Below are positions 50,829 to 58,780 of a DNA stretch of 64,000 bases, piece by piece. Each line of letters begins with the position of its first letter. Within the stretch, counting starts at the first letter, position 1. The stretch comes from Bacteroidia bacterium. Lineage in GTDB: Bacteria; Bacteroidota; Bacteroidia; CAIKAF01. The translations under genes were made by a program, and so were the position numbers. Below the pieces are notes generated by a model, which saw only the letters and a list, made by a program, of their open reading frames with translations, had not been told where the DNA came from and searched no databases. The stretch is from the NCBI GenBank assembly GCA_030427255.1, contig JAUHWY010000019.1:1-64000 (forward strand). Reading direction: 5' to 3'.

Positions 50829-51623
50829 ATGGGCATGAATATCGATTTATCCGGCAAAAGGGCGCTGGTTTGTGGCGCAAGTCAGGGCATTGGAAAAGCA
50901 ACCGCATGGAGCTTGGCTATGAGCGGTGCGGCACTTACTCTTTTAGCACGCGACAAAGAAGCCCTTACGGAGCTTAGAGATACGTTACCTGCGCTTCAAG
51001 GGCAAAAACACCACATTCTCCCCGTAGATTTACTCGATACCACCGCACTCAAGGACCGACTCAACGACTACCTGGGCAAAGGCAACGAAATTCATATCCT
51101 AGTAAATAACAGCGGTGGCCCGGCCGCAGGTGCTTTAATTCACGAAGCCCCCGAGAAGTTCGAAGAGGTTTTTCGCCAACATTTGATTTCTGCACATATC
51201 CTTACCCAGTGTGTCTTAGATGGCATGATTGCCGCAGGTTATGGCCGTATCATTAATGTGATTTCTACCAGCGTTAAGGCGCCTCTAGAAAATTTAGGCG
51301 TTTCAAATACCATTCGTGGTGCCGTAGCCAATTGGAGCAAAACCCTGGCCGCTGAGGTCGGCCGTTGGGGAATTACGGTAAACAATGTGCTTCCCGGCGC
51401 TACCTCTACCGGTCGGTTGACCGGACTTATAGCCAATAAAGCCCGTAAAACAGGCAAAACCGAAGAGGAAATCGCCAAAGCCATGCAGCAGGAAATTCCG
51501 CTCAACCGCTTCGCCCAACCGGAGGAATTGGCCGCTGCCATCACTTTCTTAGCTTCTCCACAGGCCGCTTACATTACCGGAGTGAATTTGCCTGTAGACG
51601 GCGGCAGACTCAAAAATTTATAA
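50829..51623 (+). CDS. Atypical SDR oxidoreductase lacking the YxxxK pair
   Basis: A 264-residue SDR ([20 protein letters not shown] at the N-terminus). The cofactor loop [13 protein letters not shown] and NNSGGP are normal, and the C-terminal [20 protein letters not shown] is that of FabG-like enzymes. Where classical SDRs have YxxxK, this one has SNTIR within [19 protein letters not shown]; Tyr is replaced by Ser and Lys by Arg. Such divergent SDRs are known, often annotated as 3-oxoacyl-ACP reductase-like, with unclear activity. Glycine-rich paralogue 2 follows after 3 bp, so they share a transcript. Confidence 0.85.
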   Translation: MGMNIDLSGKRALVCGASQGIGKATAWSLAMSGAALTLLARDKEALTELRDTLPALQGQKHHILPVDLLDTTALKDRLNDYLGKGNEIHILVNNSGGPAAGALIHEAPEKFEEVFRQHLISAHILTQCVLDGMIAAGYGRIINVISTSVKAPLENLGVSNTIRGAVANWSKTLAAEVGRWGITVNNVLPGATSTGRLTGLIANKARKTGKTEEEIAKAMQQEIPLNRFAQPEELAAAITFLASPQAAYITGVNLPVDGGRLKNL

Positions 51624-51626
51624 GTT

Positions 51627-53018
51627 ATGCGTTTAGTTCTTTTTCTGTTTTTTAGCTTTTTAACCCTTTCTTCAGCCTCTGCTCAAGGAGTAACCATTGG
51701 CAGCAACAATGCCCCGGATTCCGCTGCAGTACTCGATTTGCAAGGCACCCAAGGTGGACTTCTTCTTCCCAGGCTTACCACAGCCCAACGCAACGCACTA
51801 CCCAGCCCTCCTCCCGGATTGCAGGTATACAACATCGACAGCGACTGCGTGGAGTTGTTTTTTGCCAACGGCGGATGGAAACCCCTCACTTGTGGCTGCA
51901 ATGCCTTTCCCAATGCGGTGTTTTCTCTGCCAAGCGCGTCCGTGAATAGTGCTGTGTCTTTTGCAGCACCCCAACCAAATGCCACCTATGCTTGGTTGTT
52001 TCAAAACGGTAGCCCGGCTTCCAGCAACTTGGCAAACCCCAGCGTCAGCTGGGCAAATGCCGGCACTTATGCCGTGAGCTTAACCGTAACCGACAGCGCC
52101 GGATGCAGCTCCAGCCACACCGACTCCTTAACCGTTCAAAACTGCAGTCCACAACAATATACCTTCACTACTTGCGGAAGCACAGGTTCGGCCGGTCCTA
52201 ACCAAAGCCAATGCAACAGCAGTTACGGCCCCGGTGTAGTGACCGTTTCTAGCGGAATTCAGGCATGGACCGTTCCTGCTACAGGCAATTATACCATCGA
52301 AGCACGAGGTGCCCGCGGCGGCCCCTCGCAATACGGATTTCAGGGCGGAAGTGGCGCCATCATTCAAGGCACCTTTAGCCTCACCGCCGGACAAGTTTTG
52401 AACTTGGTCGTTGGACAACAGGGACTGCAGTCGCCCCACCAAACCTACGCCGGTGGGGGAGGAGGAGGAGGCTCCTTTGTATACAATCAATCTACCGCCA
52501 ATCTACTCCTCGCTGCCGGCGGAGGCGGCGGTGCCAGCGGGCGAACCCAAGGACCCGCAGGCGGTAACGCCCAAACCGGAACTACCGGAGGGAGCGCTAT
52601 TCCTCACCCCAGCCAAACCTCTACGCCAACCGCCCCGGGTGGCTCCGGCGGAACCGGTGGGCAAAACGGACAAGGCAGCTCAAGCGTCGATGGGGCCGGA
52701 GGTGGAGGCTTCACCGGCGACGGACAAGGCATTACCGGCGGCGATGCCTTCCTCAATGGCGCCTTGGGCGGCAGCAGCAACAATGGTTCAGGCGATGGCG
52801 GATTTGGCGGCGGTGGCGCCTCCGGCTTAAATGGCTCCGGTTACCACGGCGGTGGCGGTGGCGGCTACAGCGGCGGTGGCGGCGGTGCCAACAGCGGCAG
52901 CGCCAGCTTTGGACAAGGCGGCGGCGGTGGCGCCAGCTTCAACGGCGGAACCAACCCCTCCTCCAGCGTAAGCAACAACGGCCCGGGCACCATCATCATA
53001 ACCCGAATTTGCCCCTAA
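51627..53018 (+). CDS. Secreted PKD and glycine-rich surface protein (paralogue 2)
   Basis: A 463-residue exported protein with the same layout as the one at 17811-19418: signal peptide (ending SSASAQG), head motif VTIGSNNAPDSAAVLDLQ...GGLLLPRLTTAQRNAL, one PKD domain (YAWLFQNGSPASSNLANPSV-type, then GTYAVSLTVTDSAGCSS) and a Gly/Ser/Asn-rich C-terminal domain of about 290 residues ending IIITRICP. It has one fewer Ig-like domain than paralogue 1. Likely a surface structural or adhesive protein; the export route is unclear because no T9SS domain is evident. Begins 3 bp after the atypical SDR gene. Confidence 0.8.
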   Translation: MRLVLFLFFSFLTLSSASAQGVTIGSNNAPDSAAVLDLQGTQGGLLLPRLTTAQRNALPSPPPGLQVYNIDSDCVELFFANGGWKPLTCGCNAFPNAVFSLPSASVNSAVSFAAPQPNATYAWLFQNGSPASSNLANPSVSWANAGTYAVSLTVTDSAGCSSSHTDSLTVQNCSPQQYTFTTCGSTGSAGPNQSQCNSSYGPGVVTVSSGIQAWTVPATGNYTIEARGARGGPSQYGFQGGSGAIIQGTFSLTAGQVLNLVVGQQGLQSPHQTYAGGGGGGGSFVYNQSTANLLLAAGGGGGASGRTQGPAGGNAQTGTTGGSAIPHPSQTSTPTAPGGSGGTGGQNGQGSSSVDGAGGGGFTGDGQGITGGDAFLNGALGGSSNNGSGDGGFGGGGASGLNGSGYHGGGGGGYSGGGGGANSGSASFGQGGGGGASFNGGTNPSSSVSNNGPGTIIITRICP

Positions 53019-53027
53019 GCCAGGGGG

Positions 53028-53145
53028 GAATCTCTACATGTTTTTTGCTAAATATCTGATAATCAGAATGTTTTTATTCAAGAAATCTCTACATCCCATT
53101 TCCTTGGACCAAAAGAGCTTGGTTAAGGCCAAAGGGTAAAATCTC
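53028..53145. repeat. AATCTCTACAT direct repeats, 55-bp period (second locus)
   Basis: GAATCTCTACAT at 53028, AAATCTCTACAT at 53083 and a partial AAATCTCT at 53138, each exactly 55 bp apart. CTGATAATCAG lies midway between the first two. It matches the pair at 27841. Part of the 502-bp gap 53019-53520. Confidence 0.6.
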
Positions 53146-53218
53146 TGGGGTAAAGCGGCTATTATTTTTTAAGAAAGAGGTTTTGGGGGCCTTTTCCATA
53201 GGTCATTTTTTTATCCTC

Positions 53219-53366
53219 TCCGGCCCATGCTCCGGTCGCTCTCGCCGGCCCGGGGGCGCAGGCCGCTGCGGGGGTTCGCTAAAGCTCCACCTCCTCGTCG
53301 GCCTTTGCCCAACCGGCCCGGCTTCGTGCGGCCCTCCACAGGCCGGGGGCCTCCATCTTTAGAGTT
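53219..53366. repeat. GC-rich palindromic element
   Basis: Starts CCGGCCCATGCTCCGGTCGCTC and contains GGGGGTTCGCTAAAGCTCCACCTCCTCG-like sequence, which reappears in altered form on the minus strand of the element at 61845-62012. Contains the GGTCGCTC core of family B. No gene is seen. Confidence 0.5.
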
Positions 53367-53466
53367 TAGTATTTTAAGGAAGTTCCGGGGCTTAGGCCTT
53401 CGATTTTTGGCCTCTTTTCATCCTCCCTTAGCGTTCATGCTAGAGTGCAAATTCCAAGAAAAATAT

Positions 53467-53508
53467 TTTGAATCCTTTAATTTAGTATATACCTTTGAAG
53501 TATACTAA
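53467..53508 (+). promoter_or_regulatory. Promoter and candidate autoregulatory operator of the MazEF-like module
   Basis: TTTG (53467-53470), a 19-nt spacer and TACCTTTG (53490-53497) form a full consensus promoter. A perfect 8-bp inverted repeat, TTAGTATA (53482-53489) and TATACTAA (53501-53508), flanks the -7 element on both sides with an 11-bp spacer. A ribbon-helix-helix antitoxin dimer bound here would block RNA polymerase. Confidence 0.75.
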
Positions 53509-53520
53509 GATGGAAAGCAG

Positions 53521-53754
53521 ATGAAAACTCTATCTCTAAAGCTTGACGATATCGTTTACGAAGAAACTGAGCAATTATTAGAAAAGATAAAAAAGCCAAG
53601 AAATCGATATATTAATGAGGCTCTTCAGTATTATAATCGTATTCAAAAAAGAAAGATCATATCCGAATTGCTAGTATTAGAATCAAAGCTGGTTTGCGAA
53701 GAATCTATGAATGTTCTTAATGAATTCGAAAATCTAGACGAATATGACAGCTAA
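53521..53754 (+). CDS. Ribbon-helix-helix antitoxin
   Basis: 77 residues. The N-terminal half KTLSLKLDDIVYEETEQLLEK followed by RNRYINEALQYYNR has the strand-helix-helix pattern of RHH repressors; the C-terminal half is acidic and likely wraps the toxin. It precedes and overlaps the toxin gene by 11 nt, standard for type II modules. AT-rich compared with the flanking genes. Confidence 0.85.
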   Translation: MKTLSLKLDDIVYEETEQLLEKIKKPRNRYINEALQYYNRIQKRKIISELLVLESKLVCEESMNVLNEFENLDEYDS

Positions 53755-54091
53755 GAAATATGAAGTTTGGCTGGCAAACCTCGATCCTAGGTTTGGAACT
53801 GAAGCGGGCAAAACGAGGCCTGTATTAATCGTACAAACAGATGTTTTGAATAAAATTCATCCTTCTACTTTAATTTGTCCAATCACAACAAACATTAAGC
53901 TTGAAAGTCAAATACTAAGAGTTCATTTAAAAAAAGGTACCGCAAAAGTTAAAGAAAGCTGCGATGTAATGATTGATCAATTGAGAGCTATTGACAACAA
54001 AAGATTAATCAAGAAAATTGGAGAACTACCAAAAGAAATCACTGACCAAGTAAAAGAAAATATAAAAATAGTCCTAGATCTTGAGGATTAA
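53744..54091 (+). CDS. mazF: MazF/PemK-family toxin (mRNA interferase)
   Basis: A 115-residue endoribonuclease-type toxin. KYEVWLANLDPRFGTEAGKTRPVLIVQTDVLN carries the beta-strand core and catalytic Arg, and STLICPITTNI the conserved Thr; DQLRAIDNKRLIKKIGELPKE is the typical C-terminal part. It should cut specific RNA sequences when released from the antitoxin. The ATG lies within the antitoxin gene. The module sits between repeats and the 3' end of the lptC operon. Confidence 0.93.
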   Translation: MTAKKYEVWLANLDPRFGTEAGKTRPVLIVQTDVLNKIHPSTLICPITTNIKLESQILRVHLKKGTAKVKESCDVMIDQLRAIDNKRLIKKIGELPKEITDQVKENIKIVLDLED

Positions 54092-54181
54092 GTACGAAAC
54101 GCTAACAGCGCCTCAAGCATCAGCCCGGATCTTACTTCGAAATAAAAAATGTAAGAAAAAGTTCTATCTACGGGATACTAA

Positions 54182-54367
54182 TTATTTGAGAGAGCAGGCC
54201 GAACGCCTTTGGGCAGAACGGTATGACCTAAAAGAAAACCAAGCCTGAAAGACAAGCAAAACCAACACAGCTGCCAAAGGGCGATCCAACACCCACCGAG
54301 TAATAAAAGCAGCCAGAGTCATTAGACTTAGTACCCATTGAAGCCTATGCAAACGCTCACTCTTCAT
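54182..54367 (-). CDS. Small two-helix membrane protein at the end of the lptC operon
   Basis: 61 residues, starting MKSERLHRLQWVLSLMTLA, with two hydrophobic segments (about residues 9-24 and 29-46) and a basic C-terminus. Its start overlaps the lptC stop region by 11 nt, which supports a real coupled gene. No family is recognised. Confidence 0.55.
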   Translation of the reverse strand: MKSERLHRLQWVLSLMTLAAFITRWVLDRPLAAVLVLLVFQAWFSFRSYRSAQRRSACSLK

Positions 54368-54908
54368 TCAAATAAATGGTTCCTGTGGGTACCAAAAATC
54401 GATAGGGCGAAAAATCCCGATCGGCCGTCATTCCAAGTCCGGTAAGCAATTTGTCCTTGGTTTTAATCTCCACCAATTGATCGGTATAAATCAGCCCTTC
54501 TCCGTCCGGATTGTCGCGCCAATACAAAATACTGGTGCTAAGTTCTTCCCCAAAACTGTTGGTGACCCGAACGTTTCCCATGGCTACTACTAGGTTGTCT
54601 TTTTCGTACATCACGGCGGAGTCTGCCCTAAGGGTAGAGGCTTCCTTACCGGTCTCATCTAAGAATCTTGTGGTAAGCCCTTTAGGCATTTCGCTTCTGG
54701 GGTCTTTGCCTTGGTAAACCTCTCTAAGCGGTGCCTCCATAACAAAGCGAATCTTTCCTGAATCGCTGTACATGAGTTTAAGGTCATGGGTCACCAAAAC
54801 CGGAAGGTCTTGCTCATCCATGCTTGCCATTACTTGGTCCAAATCATTGGTGCACGACAGCATAGCCAAGAAACCAAGGGCCGAAACCAAAAGCCAAGCC
54901 CCTTTCAC
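54357..54908 (-). CDS. lptC: LptC-like LPS export protein
   Basis: A 183-residue protein that should bridge the LptBFG transporter to LptA in LPS transport. The N-terminus MKGAWLLVSALGFLAMLSC contains a lipobox-like LSC; the body has the beta-jellyroll pattern of LptC (LKLMYSDSGKIRFVMEAPLREVY, TTRFLDETGKEASTLRADSAVMYEKDNLVVAMGNVRVTN given here by its ends, GLIYTDQLVEIKT). The start is a GTG at 54908, 2 nt beyond the TPR gene stop; an upstream extension would overlap the TPR gene by 85 nt. Confidence 0.88.
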   Translation of the reverse strand: MKGAWLLVSALGFLAMLSCTNDLDQVMASMDEQDLPVLVTHDLKLMYSDSGKIRFVMEAPLREVYQGKDPRSEMPKGLTTRFLDETGKEASTLRADSAVMYEKDNLVVAMGNVRVTNSFGEELSTSILYWRDNPDGEGLIYTDQLVEIKTKDKLLTGLGMTADRDFSPYRFLVPTGTIYLNEE

Positions 54909-54910
54909 TT

Positions 54911-56299
54911 TTATCGAGTGCGAACGGTGGTGGAGGTTTGAATCCAGCAGCCAACGCTCACGGCATCTCCATCGCGTTTTTCCACAAAGAAACAATCCGA
55001 CTTAAGCGGGTAACTCCCTGCTACGGAGTTGATTCGGCTTTGCGCTTTTCCACCTGCGGAAGGATCTACGCTACGTGCCTTTTGGTACATGTCTACCGCG
55101 GCCCAATAGGCGCCATAGCTGGTACATGGGTCGTCGGTTTTGCACCGGTTAAAGGAGCTTACATACAAATCTCCGATAAAAATGTAAGGATTTCCCCAGT
55201 TGGGTTTAAGTTCAGCAGCAGAGCGTGCCGAGCTGCGTGCTCCGCTGTACTGACCTGCTTCGCTTTGTGCAGAGGCCAACACCATATAATAACGTGCTTT
55301 TTTCTCCGAATCACTTTCCAAAGCAATGGCTTTTTCAAATGCTTCGATGGCTTTTTCGGTATTTTTAAGGATGCTGTACTGCCGACCTAAACGGAGGAAT
55401 GCGGTAGCGTTAGGGAACATATTGGCATTTTGCTCCATGATTTTAACGAGCAATGCATTCGATTGATACGCCTCGTTTTTGGCACAAGCTCGGCGGTCAA
55501 GAGCGGCGGAAGTTTTACGTACCCAACCCGAATCAGCGCTTTTGGCTTCGTAGTCGCGTTCCAATATTTCCATGAGGTTGTCGCAGGTGAGGCAGGGACC
55601 GGCCAATTCGTCTACTTTTTTCTGAGCCAAGCTGTAGTTTTTGTAGCGAATGCTGTCTTGTCCTTCGGTCATTTCCATGCCCTTTTCTATGAATTCATTC
55701 AAGGTATTGTAGGCATCAATTACGTCCCCACAATCTAATTTGTTGGCTTTGCGCAAAAAGGCGGTATAGATCATGTGTATATACATTACCTGTCCTGCAG
55801 TTTGCTCGCGTTCCAGCTCAACGGCTTGCTTCGAAAGGGCGTAGATGGTATCTACCTCGTTTTTGCGGTAGGCGGCCATAGCAATTACCTTACGGCCTAT
55901 GATAAAGCCTTTGCTACCATACTTTTCTTCTTGTGCTGCAGCCTCCATTCTGCGGTCAAGCAGCTGAAATAAGGTGTCAACGTACAACTGCTTCAAGGAG
56001 TCGTTGCTCTCTTTTTTAATGAGGTCGTGGAGCATGTTTTCTCCGCGGATGTATAAACCGGTTCCTGGAGTAAGGCAATGCTCCATAAGGTATCTAAATG
56101 CCGGTAATGCATATTGATAGTCTTTTAGTTTGGCATTGTCCGTAAAGATGGCCATTTGTTTTAGGCACTCTTCAGAACCGGTGCCGGAATCGTCCGCAGC
56201 CTCTTCCTGGCCCTCGTCGGTTTGCGCCATAAGCTTGGGGCTAGTGGCAGTTACAGCTAAAAATAAAGATGCTATTATCCAAAATTTACGCGCTTCCAT
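54911..56299 (-). CDS. Exported TPR protein
   Basis: A 462-residue protein with a signal peptide (ending SPKLMAQT) and tetratricopeptide-like helices, clearest near residues 300-390 (AFLRLGRQYSILKNTEKAIEAFEKAIAL, YYMVLASAQSEAGQYSGARSSARSAAEL). It is found between the coaX-linked outer-membrane protein and lptC in many Bacteroidota; function not established, but the location suggests a role in envelope assembly. The ATG at 56299 gives the best signal peptide. Confidence 0.85.
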   Translation of the reverse strand: MEARKFWIIASLFLAVTATSPKLMAQTDEGQEEAADDSGTGSEECLKQMAIFTDNAKLKDYQYALPAFRYLMEHCLTPGTGLYIRGENMLHDLIKKESNDSLKQLYVDTLFQLLDRRMEAAAQEEKYGSKGFIIGRKVIAMAAYRKNEVDTIYALSKQAVELEREQTAGQVMYIHMIYTAFLRKANKLDCGDVIDAYNTLNEFIEKGMEMTEGQDSIRYKNYSLAQKKVDELAGPCLTCDNLMEILERDYEAKSADSGWVRKTSAALDRRACAKNEAYQSNALLVKIMEQNANMFPNATAFLRLGRQYSILKNTEKAIEAFEKAIALESDSEKKARYYMVLASAQSEAGQYSGARSSARSAAELKPNWGNPYIFIGDLYVSSFNRCKTDDPCTSYGAYWAAVDMYQKARSVDPSAGGKAQSRINSVAGSYPLKSDCFFVEKRDGDAVSVGCWIQTSTTVRTR

Positions 56300-56325
56300 A
56301 GCTTTATGTTTAATAATCATTCCCT

Positions 56326-57723
56326 TTAATTGATGCGTGGTTTATCAAACCACCAGTCTCTTAGGCTCAAGCCAAGAGTAATTCTAAAGAACATATCGGA
56401 ATAGCTTCCGGGAGTTCGGGTGTTTCCCCAACTTACATCAAAACCTAAGTTTAGATAAGAGCCAACATATTTTGAGGTGCCCATGTTTCTACCGGATTTG
56501 ATGCCGTGGTTAAACGGTAAACCTAGTCCAAAGGCCATGCCAAACTCATCTACGGGAAGCAACTCAGGTTGGAACTTTCGGTTCAAATACCTAAGTCCTG
56601 CCCTTAGCACCAACATACGCGAAAAGAGCTTTCGACCTTGTTTAAGTCCCAGATTTCCAGGGTGTATTTGGGTGCCTAAGGCTATTTGGTAACTGTTGCT
56701 GTAAAAGGGGAGGTTTTCGTTAAAATATCTAAAATCGCTCCAAGCGGTATATTGGGCATCTACATTAAAACTGTATTGAGCTGGCTTCCGCAATTGAAAT
56801 CCTGCCCCTATACTCATGGGCATGCCCACGGTTCCTGAACTTAGAGGACTTTGCTCTAGCGTGTCTACCGTAGGACCCGGAACTTGATTTAAAAATTGGT
56901 AGGCAATGTTGCTTCGGTTCACGGTCCAATCCATGGCAGGCCGAAAGGTCAATCCCGCGGTCCATTCCATTTTGCTGCGGATGGTGTCTGTTTTTCCTTC
57001 GGCGTTTATCACCAAACGTTGGTAAGGCATGCGCCCGGTGTATTGAATCCCAAAATCCGCATCAAAGTTTCCGGCGGTTACCAGCTCGGTTACCCGTGTG
57101 GATAAAAATCCGGAATTGGCCGGAAAAAGGAGACTGCGGTTGCGGGTAAGGCTTCCAAAATTATAGTGCAAATTCACCCCTACAGCCAAATGCCCAAAAA
57201 GGGTAAAGCCGTTGGAAAGCGTAAGCCGATTCCAACCGCCCGAACCGGTAAATGAACGCTCTATACCCAACGTGTCTTCGCCAAAGACTTGAGGCAAGGA
57301 GTCGTTAAAGTCGTAACCGGCTTGCGAAAAAGGCCTAAAGGCAACCACCGAAGTCCATTGAAACCGTGGACTTTTTCGAATAATGGGCAACGCTAAGGCA
57401 AATTCGTTTGGGTAAAAATTTCCGGCACGAAAATCCTGACCATTAATGGTACGCCTGCCCAAATTCATTTCCGCTCCAATTTGAAAGGTGGCAAGCTCTA
57501 TGCCGCTCACCGAAGCCGGGTTCATTAAATTGATGCTCATGGAGTCTCGTAAACCTACTCCCACTCCACCCATACCAATAGCATTGGCAGCAGTAAAGCC
57601 TTGGATATCGCCGGGACCATAGATGGAATACGGCGAAAAATCATCGGTTTGGGCTTGCAGTAAAGGCGACCAAAGCCCAAAACAAAGTATGCATAGGGCA
57701 AAAATACGTTGGACTATTCTCAT
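56326..57723 (-). CDS. Outer-membrane beta-barrel protein linked to coaX
   Basis: A 465-residue exported protein. Signal peptide (ending PLLQAQT), then DDFSPYSIYGPGDIQGFTAANAIGMGGVGVGLRDSMSINLMNPASVSG (first and last motifs given) resembling the N-terminal hatch of FadL/PorV-type barrels, and multiple aromatic amphipathic strands to the C-terminus. Conserved next to coaX in Bacteroidota. Its start overlaps the coaX stop by 4 nt (ATGA). Confidence 0.85.
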   Translation of the reverse strand: MRIVQRIFALCILCFGLWSPLLQAQTDDFSPYSIYGPGDIQGFTAANAIGMGGVGVGLRDSMSINLMNPASVSGIELATFQIGAEMNLGRRTINGQDFRAGNFYPNEFALALPIIRKSPRFQWTSVVAFRPFSQAGYDFNDSLPQVFGEDTLGIERSFTGSGGWNRLTLSNGFTLFGHLAVGVNLHYNFGSLTRNRSLLFPANSGFLSTRVTELVTAGNFDADFGIQYTGRMPYQRLVINAEGKTDTIRSKMEWTAGLTFRPAMDWTVNRSNIAYQFLNQVPGPTVDTLEQSPLSSGTVGMPMSIGAGFQLRKPAQYSFNVDAQYTAWSDFRYFNENLPFYSNSYQIALGTQIHPGNLGLKQGRKLFSRMLVLRAGLRYLNRKFQPELLPVDEFGMAFGLGLPFNHGIKSGRNMGTSKYVGSYLNLGFDVSWGNTRTPGSYSDMFFRITLGLSLRDWWFDKPRIN

Positions 57724-58460
57724 ACCATTTGTAATCGCAGCAGAGCCGCTAAGCCTTCTAATGTCAAATCAGGCGCTGCAAAGATGTGATTTTTCGTTAA
57801 GTGGGCAAACTTAGGGGCATCTCCTCCGGTCAAAAATACCCTTCCCGAGGGGTAGCTTCTAATGAATCGAGCCGTAGCAGCTTCAATTTCTGCCTCAATT
57901 CCTTGATTCACGCCAAACCATAGAGCATCTTGGGTGTTCCGCGCAGGAAAAAAGCGCCCCGGCTCCTCTTCATCTTTAGGTAAAGGCAGTTTTTCTGTGC
58001 CCTGATGCATGGCCATAAACCGCATGGCAAAGCCCGGCGAAATTTTTCCGCCCAAATAACCTTGGTCGGGACTCAGGTATTCGAAATTGATGCAGGTGCC
58101 CATATCTATGACCAAAGATGCTCGGTCCGGATGCCTGGCCCAAGCTCCTGCAGCTCCGGCCAAGCGGTCTGCCCCCAAACTAAGCGGATTGTCATAATTG
58201 ATCCTAAAGGGAAGATTAATTTTAGACGACAATTCAAAACAGCGCGCCGAACCAAACCATTGGTCTAAAGGCTGCTTGTCTTTGCGAACCGAAGCACGCA
58301 ATACAGCCAAGGGCTTGGCACGCCTTATTTGTTCGTAGACCTCCCTGCAATCATAGGTGCTACTCACTCCCTTCCATTGCCAGTCCTGCGATTTGGAACT
58401 AAATAGGGCAGCCTTAATGCGGCTGTTGCCTTCGTCAATTACGGCGTAGTAAGGATTCAT
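57720..58460 (-). CDS. coaX: Type III pantothenate kinase
   Basis: A 246-residue enzyme phosphorylating pantothenate in CoA synthesis. Motifs: phosphate-1 DEGNSRIKAALF near the N-terminus, SLGADRLAGAAGAW (GADR) and VIDMGTCINFEYL (DxGT), then GGKISPGFAMRFMAM. Length is normal for CoaX. First gene of the operon coaX, barrel protein, TPR, lptC, small membrane protein, all linked by overlaps or very short gaps. Confidence 0.95.
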   Translation of the reverse strand: MNPYYAVIDEGNSRIKAALFSSKSQDWQWKGVSSTYDCREVYEQIRRAKPLAVLRASVRKDKQPLDQWFGSARCFELSSKINLPFRINYDNPLSLGADRLAGAAGAWARHPDRASLVIDMGTCINFEYLSPDQGYLGGKISPGFAMRFMAMHQGTEKLPLPKDEEEPGRFFPARNTQDALWFGVNQGIEAEIEAATARFIRSYPSGRVFLTGGDAPKFAHLTKNHIFAAPDLTLEGLAALLRLQMV

Positions 58461-58537
58461 CTCGGTGAATAAACAACAAAACAGACGCTTTGGTATACCT
58501 CAGCGCTAACAAATTTCGTCAATTATCGAAAGCAGAC

Positions 58538-58567
58538 TTGTACGGTTTTGTTTTTTATGTACATTTG
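58538..58567 (+). promoter_or_regulatory. Predicted promoter of tRNA-Phe
   Basis: TTG (58538-58540), a 19-nt spacer and TACATTTG (58560-58567), 15 nt before the tRNA. Confidence 0.6.
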
Positions 58568-58582
58568 CCCTCCCAAAGGATT

Positions 58583-58655
58583 GGTACCATAGCTCAGTTG
58601 GTAGAGCAAAGGACTGAAAATCCTTGTGTCGTTGGTTCGATTCCAACTGGTACCA
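58583..58655 (+). tRNA. tRNA-Phe (anticodon GAA)
   Basis: 73 nt. The acceptor stem GGTACCA pairs with TGGTACC and the discriminator is A. D-loop AGCTCAGTTGGTAGAGC, anticodon loop CTGAAAA (GAA), T-arm GTTGGTTCGATTCCAAC. No encoded CCA. Confidence 0.97.
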
Positions 58656-58656
58656 C

Positions 58657-58684
58657 AAAGGCCGCTTATTGCGGCTTTTTTTTT
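58657..58684 (+). terminator. Intrinsic terminator of tRNA-Phe
   Basis: GCCGC-TTATT-GCGGC stem followed by nine T, directly after the tRNA. Confidence 0.9.
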
Positions 58685-58780
58685 GTCCTCTCACTTGGCT
58701 TTATTAAACCTCCATGAAATTTCTTTGGGGCCGTCTTAAATTCCCTAATATGAATACCTTTATCAATTAAAGTTTGCCTT

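Noticed and set aside
52411-52830. Long Pro/Ala-rich open frame inside glycine-rich paralogue 2
   Set aside because: Shifted-frame shadow of the low-complexity Gly-rich coding sequence; no start signal.
58506-58694. Open frame antisense to tRNA-Phe
   Set aside because: Translation derives from the tRNA and its terminator; such antisense-tRNA frames are a well-known annotation artefact.
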